A DNA stretch of 64,000 bases from DASUVM01 sp036378955 (GCA_036378955.1 DASUVM010000005.1:1-64000), one strand, 5' to 3'. Positions 23,810 to 32,199 are shown, numbered from the stretch's first letter. Notes: generated by a model from the sequence alone, not told the origin. Numbers and translations: made by a program.

Positions 23810-24829
23810 TTAAACATCTTTTCGCTTCGGAGGGAGGTTATTATGCCGCGGATTATGTGCAGCCACGGCACGCAGATCGTCGTGTTTATCAAATTCATCG
23901 ATAATTTTGCGACCCAAGAGTGATTCAAGTACGTCTTCGAGTGCCAATAAGCCCACTGTTTCACGATACTCATTAACCACAACGAACAAATGGTGATGTG
24001 TGCGAATAAAGGCCGCCAAGGCGTGCTCTAAATCTTGATCTTCACGAATATAAAAAACATCGGGGCGCATGGCATCTTTCACGGTTCGATAGTCTTTCTT
24101 AAGTGGAATAAGATCACGCATGTAGAGCATGCCGACAACGTGATCGATATCACCTTCAACCACCGGAAAACGGCTGTGGCCCGAGGCGTGTAACCGGTTT
24201 AACACCACCGGCCCGAGCGTGTCGGTTTGGTAGGTAAGATCAATGACTGAACGCGGCGTCATAACGTCACCCACTAACTTCGAGCCAAACTGCAGGCCAG
24301 AGGCAATCAGAGCCAGCTCGTGCGCAGTTATTACACCGTGGGTTGTTTTTAGTTGATCAATTAACTCTTCTTTTGAATAGACAAACTGGCCCACACGCGG
24401 CTTTGCATCGCCATAAAACCACTGCAGCGACCCATGCCAACGGTTCACAAAATGAATAATGTGCGGTTCATATTTCAAAAAAAGGTACTCTACGCGTTCA
24501 GCCAAAAACTTCCAGCGACTCATGCCAGCTAAACCGAGTAACACTGACACCATTGCAATAATAGCCGCTAGGGCGCCAAATTGGGCCGCAACTATCACAA
24601 TCAACACAACAAGTAAAATCGTCTCAAGAAGATATTTCAGCGCTTTTATATCAGGTAGAGCGTGCTCGCGGGCCATAATGGCTTCGATGGCAACATCTTT
24701 TGCCTTGAGGCGACGGTTCAGTTCATATTCTGAAAGCTCTGTGTGGCGCAAACGGATACTGCGCAGCGCCACTAAGAGCAGCCACAGCAGAATATCAATC
24801 AGAATAAAAAGTATAAACATCGTTATCAA
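23810..24829 (-). CDS. CorC/CNNM-type CBS-domain membrane protein
   Basis: 339 residues. N-terminal TM helix, a second hydrophobic region (ETILLVVLIVIVAAQFGALAAIIAMVSVLLGLAG), then two CBS domains beginning at VGDVMTPRSVIDLTY (the usual V-x-D-x-MTPR motif) and VKDAMRPDVFYIREDQDLEHALAAF. The C-terminal CorC/HlyC domain is missing or reduced to a His/Lys-rich tail. Relatives act in Mg/Co efflux or its control. CorA is 2 kb away. Confidence 0.85.
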   Translation of the reverse strand: MITMFILFILIDILLWLLLVALRSIRLRHTELSEYELNRRLKAKDVAIEAIMAREHALPDIKALKYLLETILLVVLIVIVAAQFGALAAIIAMVSVLLGLAGMSRWKFLAERVEYLFLKYEPHIIHFVNRWHGSLQWFYGDAKPRVGQFVYSKEELIDQLKTTHGVITAHELALIASGLQFGSKLVGDVMTPRSVIDLTYQTDTLGPVVLNRLHASGHSRFPVVEGDIDHVVGMLYMRDLIPLKKDYRTVKDAMRPDVFYIREDQDLEHALAAFIRTHHHLFVVVNEYRETVGLLALEDVLESLLGRKIIDEFDKHDDLRAVAAHNPRHNNLPPKRKDV

Positions 24830-24878
24830 AATTGTAACCTAAAGTTGTAAAAGAAAGAACGGTAAATATCGAGATGTT

Positions 24879-24908
24879 GGTTGGGGCGGCGAAACGCACG
24901 CCCCAACC
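24879..24908. terminator. Perfect hairpin after a small gene
   Basis: 10-bp arms GGTTGGGGCG and CGCCCCAACC with a 10-nt loop. It lies 29 nt past the stop of the minus-strand 53-residue gene. No T-run on that strand. Confidence 0.55.
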
Positions 24909-24936
24909 GCAGAATAATCATTCAGCAGGAAGCAAG

Positions 24937-25098
24937 TTACTGCTGGGTGGTCGTTGCCGTTCCCGTTCCTGTTCCCGCGATGGTGTCCCCGAACTCTTTT
25001 TGCGTTGCCTCGCTCACCTTCCCCGTTCCGGCCTTCTCTGTGGCCGCCTTCGCAAGTACGTCGGCGACTTGCTGAGTTTTCCCTCCGTTGTCTACCAT
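24937..25098 (-). CDS. 53-residue Thr/Gly-rich small protein
   Basis: ATG at 25098 has an ideal AGGAG site 6 nt upstream and the frame stops at 24937. The protein is helical at first (QQVADVLAKAATEKAGTG) and ends in a flexible Gly/Thr tail (IAGTGTGTATTTQQ). The other frames here give only low-complexity Arg-rich translations. A perfect hairpin follows. No function can be named; it could be a small structural or DNA/RNA-linked protein. Confidence 0.65.
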   Translation of the reverse strand: MVDNGGKTQQVADVLAKAATEKAGTGKVSEATQKEFGDTIAGTGTGTATTTQQ

Positions 25099-25204
25099 GA
25101 GCTTCTCCTACAAGAGAGAGGTTCTTCTGCATGGCAAATTATACTACACTACTTGAAATAATCTAGCAAAAGGATATACTAGTTATGTTTAGAGGAGTTT
25201 TTTG

Positions 25205-25960
25205 ATGGACAAATGGCGTTGGTTCATTTTTGGTGGTATTTGTGTATTGATTTTTGGGTTGGTTATTTTCACTCGCGAACCTTCGGTGCCGTTTAACGGG
25301 GATCCGGCGAAGGTTGTTGAGGGTGATTACGTTTACGGCAATAACAGAAAGGCCAAAGTTGTACTAGTAGAATATGGCGATTTTCAGTGCCCTGGCTGCG
25401 AAAACTTATACCTAGCCATGAAAACCGCCGATTTTAAGAATGTGTATAAAGATAAAATTGCCTTTGTTTTTCGCCATATGCCATTAACAGCGATACACCC
25501 GAATGCCAAAGCGGCCGCTGCGGCTGCCGAGGCAGCCGCTCAGCAAGGTAAGTTCTGGGAAATGCATGACACACTCTATGACTATCAAAGCGAATGGGAA
25601 AGCGCTTCTGCTAATACACGGGCCAGTTTTTTTGAGAAATATGCCAAGAGCCTAGGGCTTAATATGACAAAGTTTAAAGAAGCCCTTGGCGGCAAGGCAA
25701 CGAGTGAACGAATCTTACGTGACGCCACAGCCGCAGCTAAGGGCAATGTCGAAAAGAGCACTCCTGCCCTGGTATTAAACGGCCGGCTCTTAAAATTTGA
25801 GGAGACTTCTGAAAAAGATGCCACCGGTGAATCAGTTTTTAGCATTAAAAAACTTGAAGAATTAGTTGATAAAGCGCTAAAAGAGGCCGGTGAACAACCA
25901 CCTATAAAGACAACAGAGACCGCCGCTCCTGCAGCCCCTACCGCCCAAAGCACTGAATAG
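25205..25960 (+). CDS. Membrane-anchored DsbA-like thiol oxidoreductase
   Basis: 251 residues: N-terminal TM anchor (FIFGGICVLIFGLVIF), then a DsbA/thioredoxin-4 domain with the active site CPGC (62-65), the helical insert rich in Ala, and the cis-proline STPALVLNG. The tail is Pro/Ala/Thr-rich and flexible. It would form or shuffle disulfides outside the membrane, which fits the paired cysteines in several envelope proteins here. GAGGAG lies 6 nt before ATG 25205. Confidence 0.92.
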   Translation: MDKWRWFIFGGICVLIFGLVIFTREPSVPFNGDPAKVVEGDYVYGNNRKAKVVLVEYGDFQCPGCENLYLAMKTADFKNVYKDKIAFVFRHMPLTAIHPNAKAAAAAAEAAAQQGKFWEMHDTLYDYQSEWESASANTRASFFEKYAKSLGLNMTKFKEALGGKATSERILRDATAAAKGNVEKSTPALVLNGRLLKFEETSEKDATGESVFSIKKLEELVDKALKEAGEQPPIKTTETAAPAAPTAQSTE

Positions 25961-25962
25961 TT

Positions 25963-26011
25963 TTAAAAAGAAACACCCGCCTGGTACATGGTGGTACATG
26001 CAAGACGGGTG
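25963..26011 (-). terminator. Terminator of the 30-residue gene
   Basis: CACCCG (25974-25979) pairs with CGGGTG (26006-26011). On the minus strand the hairpin is followed by TTTCTTTTTAAA. The loop contains a direct repeat of GGTACATG. It may also serve the dsbA-like gene on the plus strand. Confidence 0.65.
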
Positions 26012-26017
26012 CGACGT

Positions 26018-26110
26018 TTAGTGTTCTATATACTGCTGCCAGTCAGCTGGCTCAACGTCTACTGGTATCCGCGTTTTTGGTGACGGCACCTTAATGACGT
26101 TAATAGGCAT
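26018..26110 (-). CDS. 30-residue small protein
   Basis: ATG 26110 is preceded by AAGGA at ~9 nt, and a near-consensus promoter lies at 26177-26205, with a terminator right after the stop. The short protein (PINVIKVPSPKTRIPVDVEP then DWQQYIEH) has no TM helix. The full set of promoter, ribosome site and terminator around such a short frame argues for a real gene or a translated small RNA. Confidence 0.55.
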   Translation of the reverse strand: MPINVIKVPSPKTRIPVDVEPADWQQYIEH

Positions 26111-26176
26111 AGAGTAGTTCCTTGTTTAGGTGCTTTTGCGATGTTTTGCTTTTACTTGCACAAACACGCAAAATAT

Positions 26177-26205
26177 ATTCTAGCAAAGTTTTTGTTATGT
26201 GTCAA
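26177..26205 (-). promoter_or_regulatory. Strong promoter
   Basis: Minus strand TTGACA (26205-26200), 17-nt spacer, TAGAAT (26182-26177). It would start near 26170 and give a ~60-nt leader for the 30-residue gene. Confidence 0.75.
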
Positions 26206-26245
26206 GCATGTGTATATGGCTATGCTTGCAAGCTACCTCTGTTTA

Positions 26246-27196
26246 TTAGATAATCCGGCGACGTCGCGCCCATATCAGCAGCCCGGCAGTGACGACAATG
26301 GTAGCGCTAATAACTAAAAAATAACCCCTTAAATCATCGCTTGCTGTTTCAGATTGAGTTTGAAACGGCAGGTCAATGTTCATGCCATACATGCCAAAAA
26401 AGACATTTGGTAATGCAATCGCAACTGTGGCCGCCGTTAACCACTTAATTGCCCTGTTTAGGTTGTTATTGGCGATAGTTGAATAGGCGTTGCGAATGCT
26501 GGCAACTGTCTTGATGTTACTTTTACAACTCTCAATCGACTGTTCGTTGTTCAGCAAGAGGTCTTCAACTATATCTTGGTCTTCTTCAAAAAGTGGAATA
26601 TGCCGGCCCAGCAGCAAGCGCCGTAAAATGGCAGTAGTGGGCAGCAGCGCAGAGAGAAACTCATTAAGCTCATCTTCGATCATCACAAAGTTCACAAAAT
26701 CATCGTTATTAATTTCGTGCTGCCGAAGTTGCATTCGCATCATCTTGATTTGTCGACTTACATTATTAATAAAGTTTTCGTATTGGTCGGCAATTTGCGA
26801 CATAATCTGTAAAACAAGTTTGGTGCGCTGTGTAGTAGCAAAGTCAACTTTGCCGCCCAAAAAGCGCTGCAAGCGGGGCAACCGATGCGGTGTTATTGTT
26901 ATTAACAGATTAGGCCCAACTACAAATAGGAGCGGTGATGTTGTTACTTCGACATCCTCGGTTGTAAAGGCATACCGCACAAAAATGTAGCTAATGTCGC
27001 CTTCGCGTTCCAGGCGCGGCATTTCTTCGGCATCCAGCACGTCTTCCATATGGCCCGGGTCGAGGTTAAATTTTTGCACCAACCATTCAATTTCTTGCTC
27101 GGTTGGTTCTTCAACACAAACCCAGGCGCCAGGTTGGTACTCTTTGGGCTGTGTTAGCTTTATCGAACGGAGGTTCTTGTAAAAATATCTGATCAT
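26246..27196 (-). CDS. corA: CorA-type magnesium transporter
   Basis: 316 residues: soluble alpha/beta N-domain, a long helical part, and two C-terminal TM helices with the GMN signature in FFGMYGMNIDLPF. A short basic end (RRRRII) follows. Pentamer that lets Mg2+ (and Co2+/Ni2+) enter. Divergent from the VIT-like gene; their start codons are 39 nt apart and share a symmetric promoter. Confidence 0.95.
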   Translation of the reverse strand: MIRYFYKNLRSIKLTQPKEYQPGAWVCVEEPTEQEIEWLVQKFNLDPGHMEDVLDAEEMPRLEREGDISYIFVRYAFTTEDVEVTTSPLLFVVGPNLLITITPHRLPRLQRFLGGKVDFATTQRTKLVLQIMSQIADQYENFINNVSRQIKMMRMQLRQHEINNDDFVNFVMIEDELNEFLSALLPTTAILRRLLLGRHIPLFEEDQDIVEDLLLNNEQSIESCKSNIKTVASIRNAYSTIANNNLNRAIKWLTAATVAIALPNVFFGMYGMNIDLPFQTQSETASDDLRGYFLVISATIVVTAGLLIWARRRRII

Positions 27197-27211
27197 ATCA
27201 CTTCAAAACTT

Positions 27212-27221
27212 AGTATATACT
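27212..27221. promoter_or_regulatory. Symmetric bidirectional -10 element
   Basis: AGTATATACT is a perfect palindrome that contains TATACT on both strands, midway between the corA start (27196) and the VIT-like start (27236). Confidence 0.5.
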
Positions 27222-27235
27222 ATAAATACAAGCTT

Positions 27236-27790
27236 ATGGTTACTCCCCGCATTCGTCACGAATTACGACATCGCCGCCGACGTCTGCATTTGCCATTCGG
27301 TGCTCAAAAGTTTCTCTCGGTACTTGAGGGTATTGAGGGCGGGTTTGCAATTAGTGCCGGTGTTGTCGCAGGGTTGAGTTTTGCCGAAATAACAGATCAG
27401 CGAATTCTTCTTATTACTGCCGGTGTCAGCATTTTAGTGAATGGTTTCAACGCCTCAGCCGTAAAATACAGTTCAGAACACTATGAAGACGAGCTTGACG
27501 GACGCGAGAAGCACGACCCTTGGCGAGCTTATTTTGTGCCGGCTGCGATTGAATTTGTCATTTATTTTGCAGTCTGCCTGCTCACACTTTTGCCGCTGCT
27601 TGTATTCAGTAGTACATTTATCGCAGTTGGTTGGTGTACCCTTTTAACAGCACTTGTCTTATTTGCGGCAGGCATCTGGCGTGGGTTCCTTCTAAAATTG
27701 CATCCGATTCGTGATGGCATTGAGCTGACATTACTGGGGCTACTCATTATTGCCATTGGTGCCAGCGCCGGATATATATTGAGTTATTAA
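27236..27790 (+). CDS. VIT1/CCC1-type metal transporter-like protein
   Basis: 184 residues. A basic start is followed by FLSVLEGIEGGFAISAGVVAGLSFA, which resembles the first helix of the vacuolar iron transporter family, and four more TM helices with the charged stretch YSSEHYEDELDGREKHDPW between helices 2 and 3. These proteins move Fe2+/Mn2+. The family is shorter here than in plants; the match is by pattern only. Confidence 0.65.
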   Translation: MVTPRIRHELRHRRRRLHLPFGAQKFLSVLEGIEGGFAISAGVVAGLSFAEITDQRILLITAGVSILVNGFNASAVKYSSEHYEDELDGREKHDPWRAYFVPAAIEFVIYFAVCLLTLLPLLVFSSTFIAVGWCTLLTALVLFAAGIWRGFLLKLHPIRDGIELTLLGLLIIAIGASAGYILSY

Positions 27791-27883
27791 ATTTTGGCAA
27801 ACCTGGGCCTTAGGGTTTAGGAAAAGTTGCTTCACCATATTGCAGTGTGCCATACTTAAGCAAGAAACCTGAGAAAAATAAAC

Positions 27884-29569
27884 ATGACCGGAAACGTTTT
27901 TGTCGAACTAAGCCTCGTGATTGCACTGACAACTGCAATTTCATTAGTGATGCGTTTATTGAAACAGCCACTTATTATCGGCTACATCATAACTGGCGTT
28001 TTAGTAGGGCCGGCGTTTTTACACTTAATCAGTCAAAAAGAAACATTCCATAGCTTTAGTGAAATCGGCATCGCACTGCTGCTTTTTATTATTGGCCTTG
28101 AGCTTCGCATAGGAGTTATTAAGACACTGGGCAAAACAGTATTTTTAACTGCCGCTGCGGCCATTTTTGGTACCGGCACGATTAGCCTGATTGCCTGCTT
28201 GCTCTTTGGTATCGGCTTTATACCAGCGCTTATCATTGCACTTGCCCTCACCTTTTCAAGCACTATTATTATCGTGAAGGTTTTAAACGATAAACGAGAA
28301 AACAATCGTTTATATGCTCAAATTACAATCGGTGTATTATTGCTTGAAGATATTTTGGCAACCTTGGCGCTTTTATTTGTCACAACAGATCAAAAAGAGT
28401 TTTCAGTACTTACCTTTTTATCGCTTGGCGGCAAGGCTCTTTTACTTGCCCTGCTTTTGTGGCTCGCCGGCAGCAAACTGCTGCCTCGGGTGACACGTTT
28501 TATCGCAAAATCTCAAGAGCTTCTATTTTTAAGTGCCATTGCTTGGGGGTTTGGTATTGCTACCATATTCGAGCTCGCTGGTTTTTCAATTGAAGTCGGT
28601 GCTTTGTTCGCCGGTATTTCACTCGCATCGCTGCCCTATGCTCAAGAAATCGGTGCCCGTCTTAAGCCGCTGCGCGACTTTTTCATTGTGTTGTTCTTTA
28701 TTGTGTTGGGCGAAAGCCTAGAGCTACAAAACTTAGCAAACGCACTTATACCGGCCATTTTACTCTCAATTATCGTGCTTATTTCAAAACCGCTTTTTAT
28801 CATGACCAGCCTTGGCCTGCTTGGCTACACGAAGCGCACCAGTTTTAAAGCTGCCATGCCATTGTCGCAAATTAGTGAGTTTTCGATTGTACTCGTTGTG
28901 ATCGCTGCTGGCGCCGGACTTGTAAGTAGTGATATTAGCGCAATTATTACTTTGGTGGCCATTATTACCATCGGGGCAAGTGCCTACTTAATGCAATTTG
29001 ATGATCCGATATTTAACCGTTGGCAGCATCGCTTACAACTTTTTGAACGGCGTGTCATAAAAGAACACGAAGAACGTTCAAAAGATTATCCGCTTGTTCT
29101 TTTTGGCTATAAAAAAGGTGGGCATGAATTTGTAAAAACCTTTAAAAGCATGCGAAGGCGGTTTGTAGTTGTCGATTACAACCCTGAAGTTATTGAAACC
29201 TTACAGCGTCAAGACGTTAATGTTTTGTATGGCGACGCAACCGATCTTGAGCTGCTTGAGGAGCTGAACATAAGCAAGCTAAAACTTGCCGTTTCAACGG
29301 TGACTGATCATGCTACCAACCTTGCATTGGTGAAATACATTACTGAAAAGAACGGGCGGGCGGTGATCATCTGCCATTCTGAGAATTACAATGACGCCGC
29401 CGAGCTTTACCAAGCTGGTGCCACCTATGTCATGATGCCTCATTATATAGGCTCTGAGCGCATTTCAAGTTTTATTAAACGCAACGGACTCAGCAAGAAG
29501 CATTTCGATAATTATCGTGAGCGCCACCTGATGTCTATGGGGCACACCGCGCTTATAAATCAGCGATAA
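27884..29569 (+). CDS. Kef-type K+/H+ or Na+/H+ antiporter with RCK domain
   Basis: 561 residues. About twelve TM helices in CPA2 style (LLKQPLIIGYIITGVLVGPAFL; IALLLFIIGLELRIGVIKTLG) and a C-terminal TrkA-N/RCK domain (YPLVLFGYKKGGHEFVKTF ... VVDYNPEVIETLQRQDVNVLYGDATD), though the first nucleotide motif is GYKKGG rather than GxGxxG. It exchanges a monovalent cation for protons. The 3' end overlaps the convergent zinc-ribbon gene by 10 nt. Confidence 0.9.
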   Translation: MTGNVFVELSLVIALTTAISLVMRLLKQPLIIGYIITGVLVGPAFLHLISQKETFHSFSEIGIALLLFIIGLELRIGVIKTLGKTVFLTAAAAIFGTGTISLIACLLFGIGFIPALIIALALTFSSTIIIVKVLNDKRENNRLYAQITIGVLLLEDILATLALLFVTTDQKEFSVLTFLSLGGKALLLALLLWLAGSKLLPRVTRFIAKSQELLFLSAIAWGFGIATIFELAGFSIEVGALFAGISLASLPYAQEIGARLKPLRDFFIVLFFIVLGESLELQNLANALIPAILLSIIVLISKPLFIMTSLGLLGYTKRTSFKAAMPLSQISEFSIVLVVIAAGAGLVSSDISAIITLVAIITIGASAYLMQFDDPIFNRWQHRLQLFERRVIKEHEERSKDYPLVLFGYKKGGHEFVKTFKSMRRRFVVVDYNPEVIETLQRQDVNVLYGDATDLELLEELNISKLKLAVSTVTDHATNLALVKYITEKNGRAVIICHSENYNDAAELYQAGATYVMMPHYIGSERISSFIKRNGLSKKHFDNYRERHLMSMGHTALINQR

Positions 29570-31230
29570 CTTTTAGCACTTTTTTCAGCTGTAAAAAGCA
29601 GCCCTTCAAAAACGTTCTTTTTTGGTGCAGCTGCCCGCTGGCGACGCTGGAGTAGCTTTGTAATATAGCCGGGGTTCTGAGTGTCTTTATGGTCGCAATC
29701 GGGGCATACACCGCAAATCGCAACGTAGCGTTTTTCACCACATGCACCACATTTTTCTTTTAATATTTTAACGTTCTTCTTGCCCCATTTTTCAATAAGA
29801 TACTGCTTGTCATTAGCGTGTTTGGGCACTAGTTTTTTCTTACGTTCTTCCGCTTTCTTTGATGATTCTACTAATCGACGCGTCGCCTCTTCAACGCTAA
29901 TGCCCTGCTGAGCGGCAAGTTCAGCTGCCGCATTGACGCTCACGGCAATAGTAAGCCCGCAACCCGCCGCACTTTCACCGCGCACCGCCATAGAAGCACC
30001 GCCTTTTGCTGCTGAATCAGCATAGCCACCCAGCATATCGGTTGCACTTTCGCCTGTTAACTGCTGCGCTTTACCGGTCTTCTTGTATGATTCAAATAAA
30101 TCTTTGAATAAACCAACGTTAGCATGGAACAAAACTTTTTTATAAGCGGCAGCTAGATACTTGTTGAGCTTACCGACTTTAATTGACTGCACTATTTTGT
30201 CGGTTTCACTAGGGCTGAGCACTGAACTGCCAGCACTTTCGTAAGCCTGCAGGCTTCTCTGAAAATAATGCAACAGATGCGGTGATACAGCTTCGCCCTC
30301 GAGTGCTCTTGCTAGCTGTTCGTTATAGGCTTTGTAGGCTGCCCAGTAGTCTTGATGTTGGGTTATGAATTGCAATGCATCTACCGATGTCTCATTGCGG
30401 CCGTATGAGCTTTCGTTCAGCCCTCTCACTTTACAGCGGGCAACATCGAACTGTGCCACCGTGGCGGCTTCAATATCTTTTGCCGGAAATTGATTAGTGC
30501 GTAACTTCACAATGTATTTGCCAAACTCTTCTGATTTTTCAAGCGCAAAGGGTGCATCGGTGAAGCCATAATCACGCAAGCATTCGGTAACAATATCTGG
30601 TGTGCAATCGTCGAGCCGAATGGTGAGAAGCTCTAGTTCACCCTCGGGCAAACGCCGAGCAATGTACAAAAAGCCCATTTTGGCTGCTTCCTTATAGGCT
30701 TTTTCTTTTAGAATAGCTCTTCGATTATCGGTGGTAGCTTCTATAGGAAAGGTCGAGAACTTTATGAGGGTATCAGCCTCACTCTCGCCCTGCATCATCG
30801 AAATAATCTCATCATGAAATGCCATAAAAAGCTCATCTCGACGATATTGGAAATAATAGCGCTCGTCTGCTAAAGCTTCTTTTTGCGCTTTTTTTAAGCC
30901 TCCTTCATTAATACTGCGAAGGGTGAGTTCGGGGCGATTAGCCTGTGCTTCGGCCACAATAACATCGTGGCCGTTAAAACGGTACCTGGCTGGAGTGGTG
31001 TGGCGGGAATTGATATTCTCAGCTAAAAAGGTCATCTCGTCGGCGTCAAATTGCGCCCAGGCTTCAGGGTCAATCTTGCCAGTTGTGCGAAGATCATATT
31101 GTAGTGAATCAAGTGTCAATAAAACAGGGTCACGTGCTTCATGCTCTCGGCGCCAGGCTTCATACTTGGCGTACTCGCCCTCACGCCTGGCCGCTATTTC
31201 GGCTCTTTTTTCTTTTGTTGATACTGGCAC
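29560..31230 (-). CDS. Large cytosolic zinc-ribbon protein of unknown function
   Basis: 556 residues, no signal or TM helix. Mostly charged helical sequence, a small Gly/Ala/Ser-rich middle (GGYADSAAKGGASMAVRG), and near the end Cys494-x2-Cys497 plus Cys506-x2-Cys509-x2-Cys512 that should bind zinc. A C-terminal basic segment (LLQRRQRAAAPKK) suggests nucleic-acid contact. GTG start directly after the T-run of a hairpin, no Shine-Dalgarno; the 5' leader is a structured RNA (31233-31414). No known family recognised. Confidence 0.75.
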   Translation of the reverse strand: MPVSTKEKRAEIAARREGEYAKYEAWRREHEARDPVLLTLDSLQYDLRTTGKIDPEAWAQFDADEMTFLAENINSRHTTPARYRFNGHDVIVAEAQANRPELTLRSINEGGLKKAQKEALADERYYFQYRRDELFMAFHDEIISMMQGESEADTLIKFSTFPIEATTDNRRAILKEKAYKEAAKMGFLYIARRLPEGELELLTIRLDDCTPDIVTECLRDYGFTDAPFALEKSEEFGKYIVKLRTNQFPAKDIEAATVAQFDVARCKVRGLNESSYGRNETSVDALQFITQHQDYWAAYKAYNEQLARALEGEAVSPHLLHYFQRSLQAYESAGSSVLSPSETDKIVQSIKVGKLNKYLAAAYKKVLFHANVGLFKDLFESYKKTGKAQQLTGESATDMLGGYADSAAKGGASMAVRGESAAGCGLTIAVSVNAAAELAAQQGISVEEATRRLVESSKKAEERKKKLVPKHANDKQYLIEKWGKKNVKILKEKCGACGEKRYVAICGVCPDCDHKDTQNPGYITKLLQRRQRAAAPKKNVFEGLLFTAEKSAKSYR

Positions 31231-31232
31231 TT

Positions 31233-31414
31233 AAAAACCCTTGCACGAGCAAGAGTTTTATTGGTTCAAGAAAGAACCACCAAAACATTCCTGCTCGGGA
31301 ATCGCCTTATGTAGCTTAGCTTATCGGACTTGCTTGGCTTGCCAAGATCACCGTTGCGGCACAGTCCACGATTTACACGTGGTTCTGCCAATGCTACGAC
31401 GTTAATTTGTGAAT
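31233..31414 (-). ncRNA. Structured RNA or cis-regulatory leader ahead of the zinc-ribbon gene
   Basis: On the minus strand a promoter (31421-31450) is followed by a ~180-nt region with many stems: a closing helix AGAACCAC (31386-31379) with GTGGTTCT (31280-31273), extended by ATTGG (31392-31388) with CCAAT (31264-31260), and inside it CTTGG/CCAAG, GGACT/AGTCC and ATTCC/GGAAT. It ends with CTCTTGC-TCGT-GCAAGGG and TTTTT, an intrinsic terminator that abuts the GTG at 31230. This is the layout of a terminator-type riboswitch or attenuator, or of an independent small RNA. No known class recognised. Confidence 0.55.
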
Positions 31415-31420
31415 ATCTCT

Positions 31421-31450
31421 AGTATAGTACGCTACCCATAGCGTTGTAAA
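31421..31450 (-). promoter_or_regulatory. Promoter of the structured RNA, with palindromic spacer
   Basis: TTTACA (31450-31445), 18-nt spacer, TATACT (31426-31421). The spacer includes ACGCTA-CCCA-TAGCGT (31429-31444 on the plus strand), a perfect 6-bp palindrome that could be an operator. Confidence 0.6.
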
Positions 31451-31473
31451 TTGTAAATTTGACGCTAGAAGGA

Positions 31474-31524
31474 AAAACTACCTCAGTGTAACACACTCGA
31501 AAAAAGATACTATGAGGTAGTTTT
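31474..31524 (-). terminator. Terminator of the LytR_C gene
   Basis: 11-bp arms AAAACTACCTC and GAGGTAGTTTT with a 29-nt loop; the minus strand ends in GTTTTTCC. It lies just past the stop at 31537. Confidence 0.7.
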
Positions 31525-31536
31525 ATCTCAAGCAAA

Positions 31537-32199
31537 TTACTTTCCGCCGACGAATACGGCAATATCAACACTCGGCTTACTCTCGCCAGCTGGCAATGAG
31601 CCAACTATGCCGCCAAGCTTCTCGGCAACTTGCTTGACTGGCTCGCCTTTATTGCCATTGATATCAACAACTATTATCTGTGAGCCACTCTTGCTTTTAG
31701 CCTCACCGACGGTTTGGTCAAGCTGCAAACCGGCAATCTCGCCCACCGATTTCAGCACTGTATCGACAGCACCGGTTTTTGTAGTGGCGTTAAACACTTT
31801 CACCGTTGCCGCCGCTTGGCCTTGCTGCGCGGCATCGATGGCAATTGGCCCAACATTGATGAGCTTGTTTTCTTTGGCGCGATAGATAATGGCGACTTTT
31901 GCTTTTTGATAAATCAAGATATCATCGCTATTTTCAGCATTTTTAAAGAACGGCTGATCTTTTAGTTTCTCTTTATCTTGCACTTTACCGATAATCGGCG
32001 TTTCGTCTTTTGGCAGCTCATAGAGCTTACCGACTGCGTTTGTTAAGCGCGCTGTTTCTTCTTCAGCTGCCTGGCCAGGGTTGGCTCGCAGGTCAAAATA
32101 TTTTTTGGCAAAGAAACCGGCCGTTCCAATAGCTAATAGCACAATAATAATGAGTGCAACATACATAAACCTGTTATTTCTGCTGAGTTTCGAAAGCAT
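31537..32199 (-). CDS. Membrane-anchored LytR C-terminal-domain protein
   Basis: 220 residues: N-terminal TM helix (MYVALIIIVLLAIGTAGFF), a linker domain (YELPKDETPIIGKVQDKEKL ... DDILIYQKAKVAIIYR), and a C-terminal LytR_C-like fold (VKVFNATTKTGAVDTVLKSV ... DIAVFVGG). LytR_C domains follow wall-teichoic/glycan ligases; here the catalytic LCP domain is absent. GGGGGAG precedes the ATG, and it lies 53 nt behind the S74 fibre gene, probably in one operon. Confidence 0.75.
   Translation of the reverse strand: MLSKLSRNNRFMYVALIIIVLLAIGTAGFFAKKYFDLRANPGQAAEEETARLTNAVGKLYELPKDETPIIGKVQDKEKLKDQPFFKNAENSDDILIYQKAKVAIIYRAKENKLINVGPIAIDAAQQGQAAATVKVFNATTKTGAVDTVLKSVGEIAGLQLDQTVGEAKSKSGSQIIVVDINGNKGEPVKQVAEKLGGIVGSLPAGESKPSVDIAVFVGGK

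Noticed and set aside
24839..25132. 97-codon Arg/Gly-rich minus-strand frame
   Set aside because: Low-complexity shadow of the 53-residue gene in the neighbouring frame, which has an ideal ribosome site.
25974..26011. Short direct repeat GGTACATG as a CRISPR or integration site
   Set aside because: Only two copies, located in a terminator loop; no array and no cas genes anywhere in the window.
30923..31319. Plus-strand frames opposite the zinc-ribbon gene start
   Set aside because: Antisense shadows without ribosome sites, overlapping the structured RNA.
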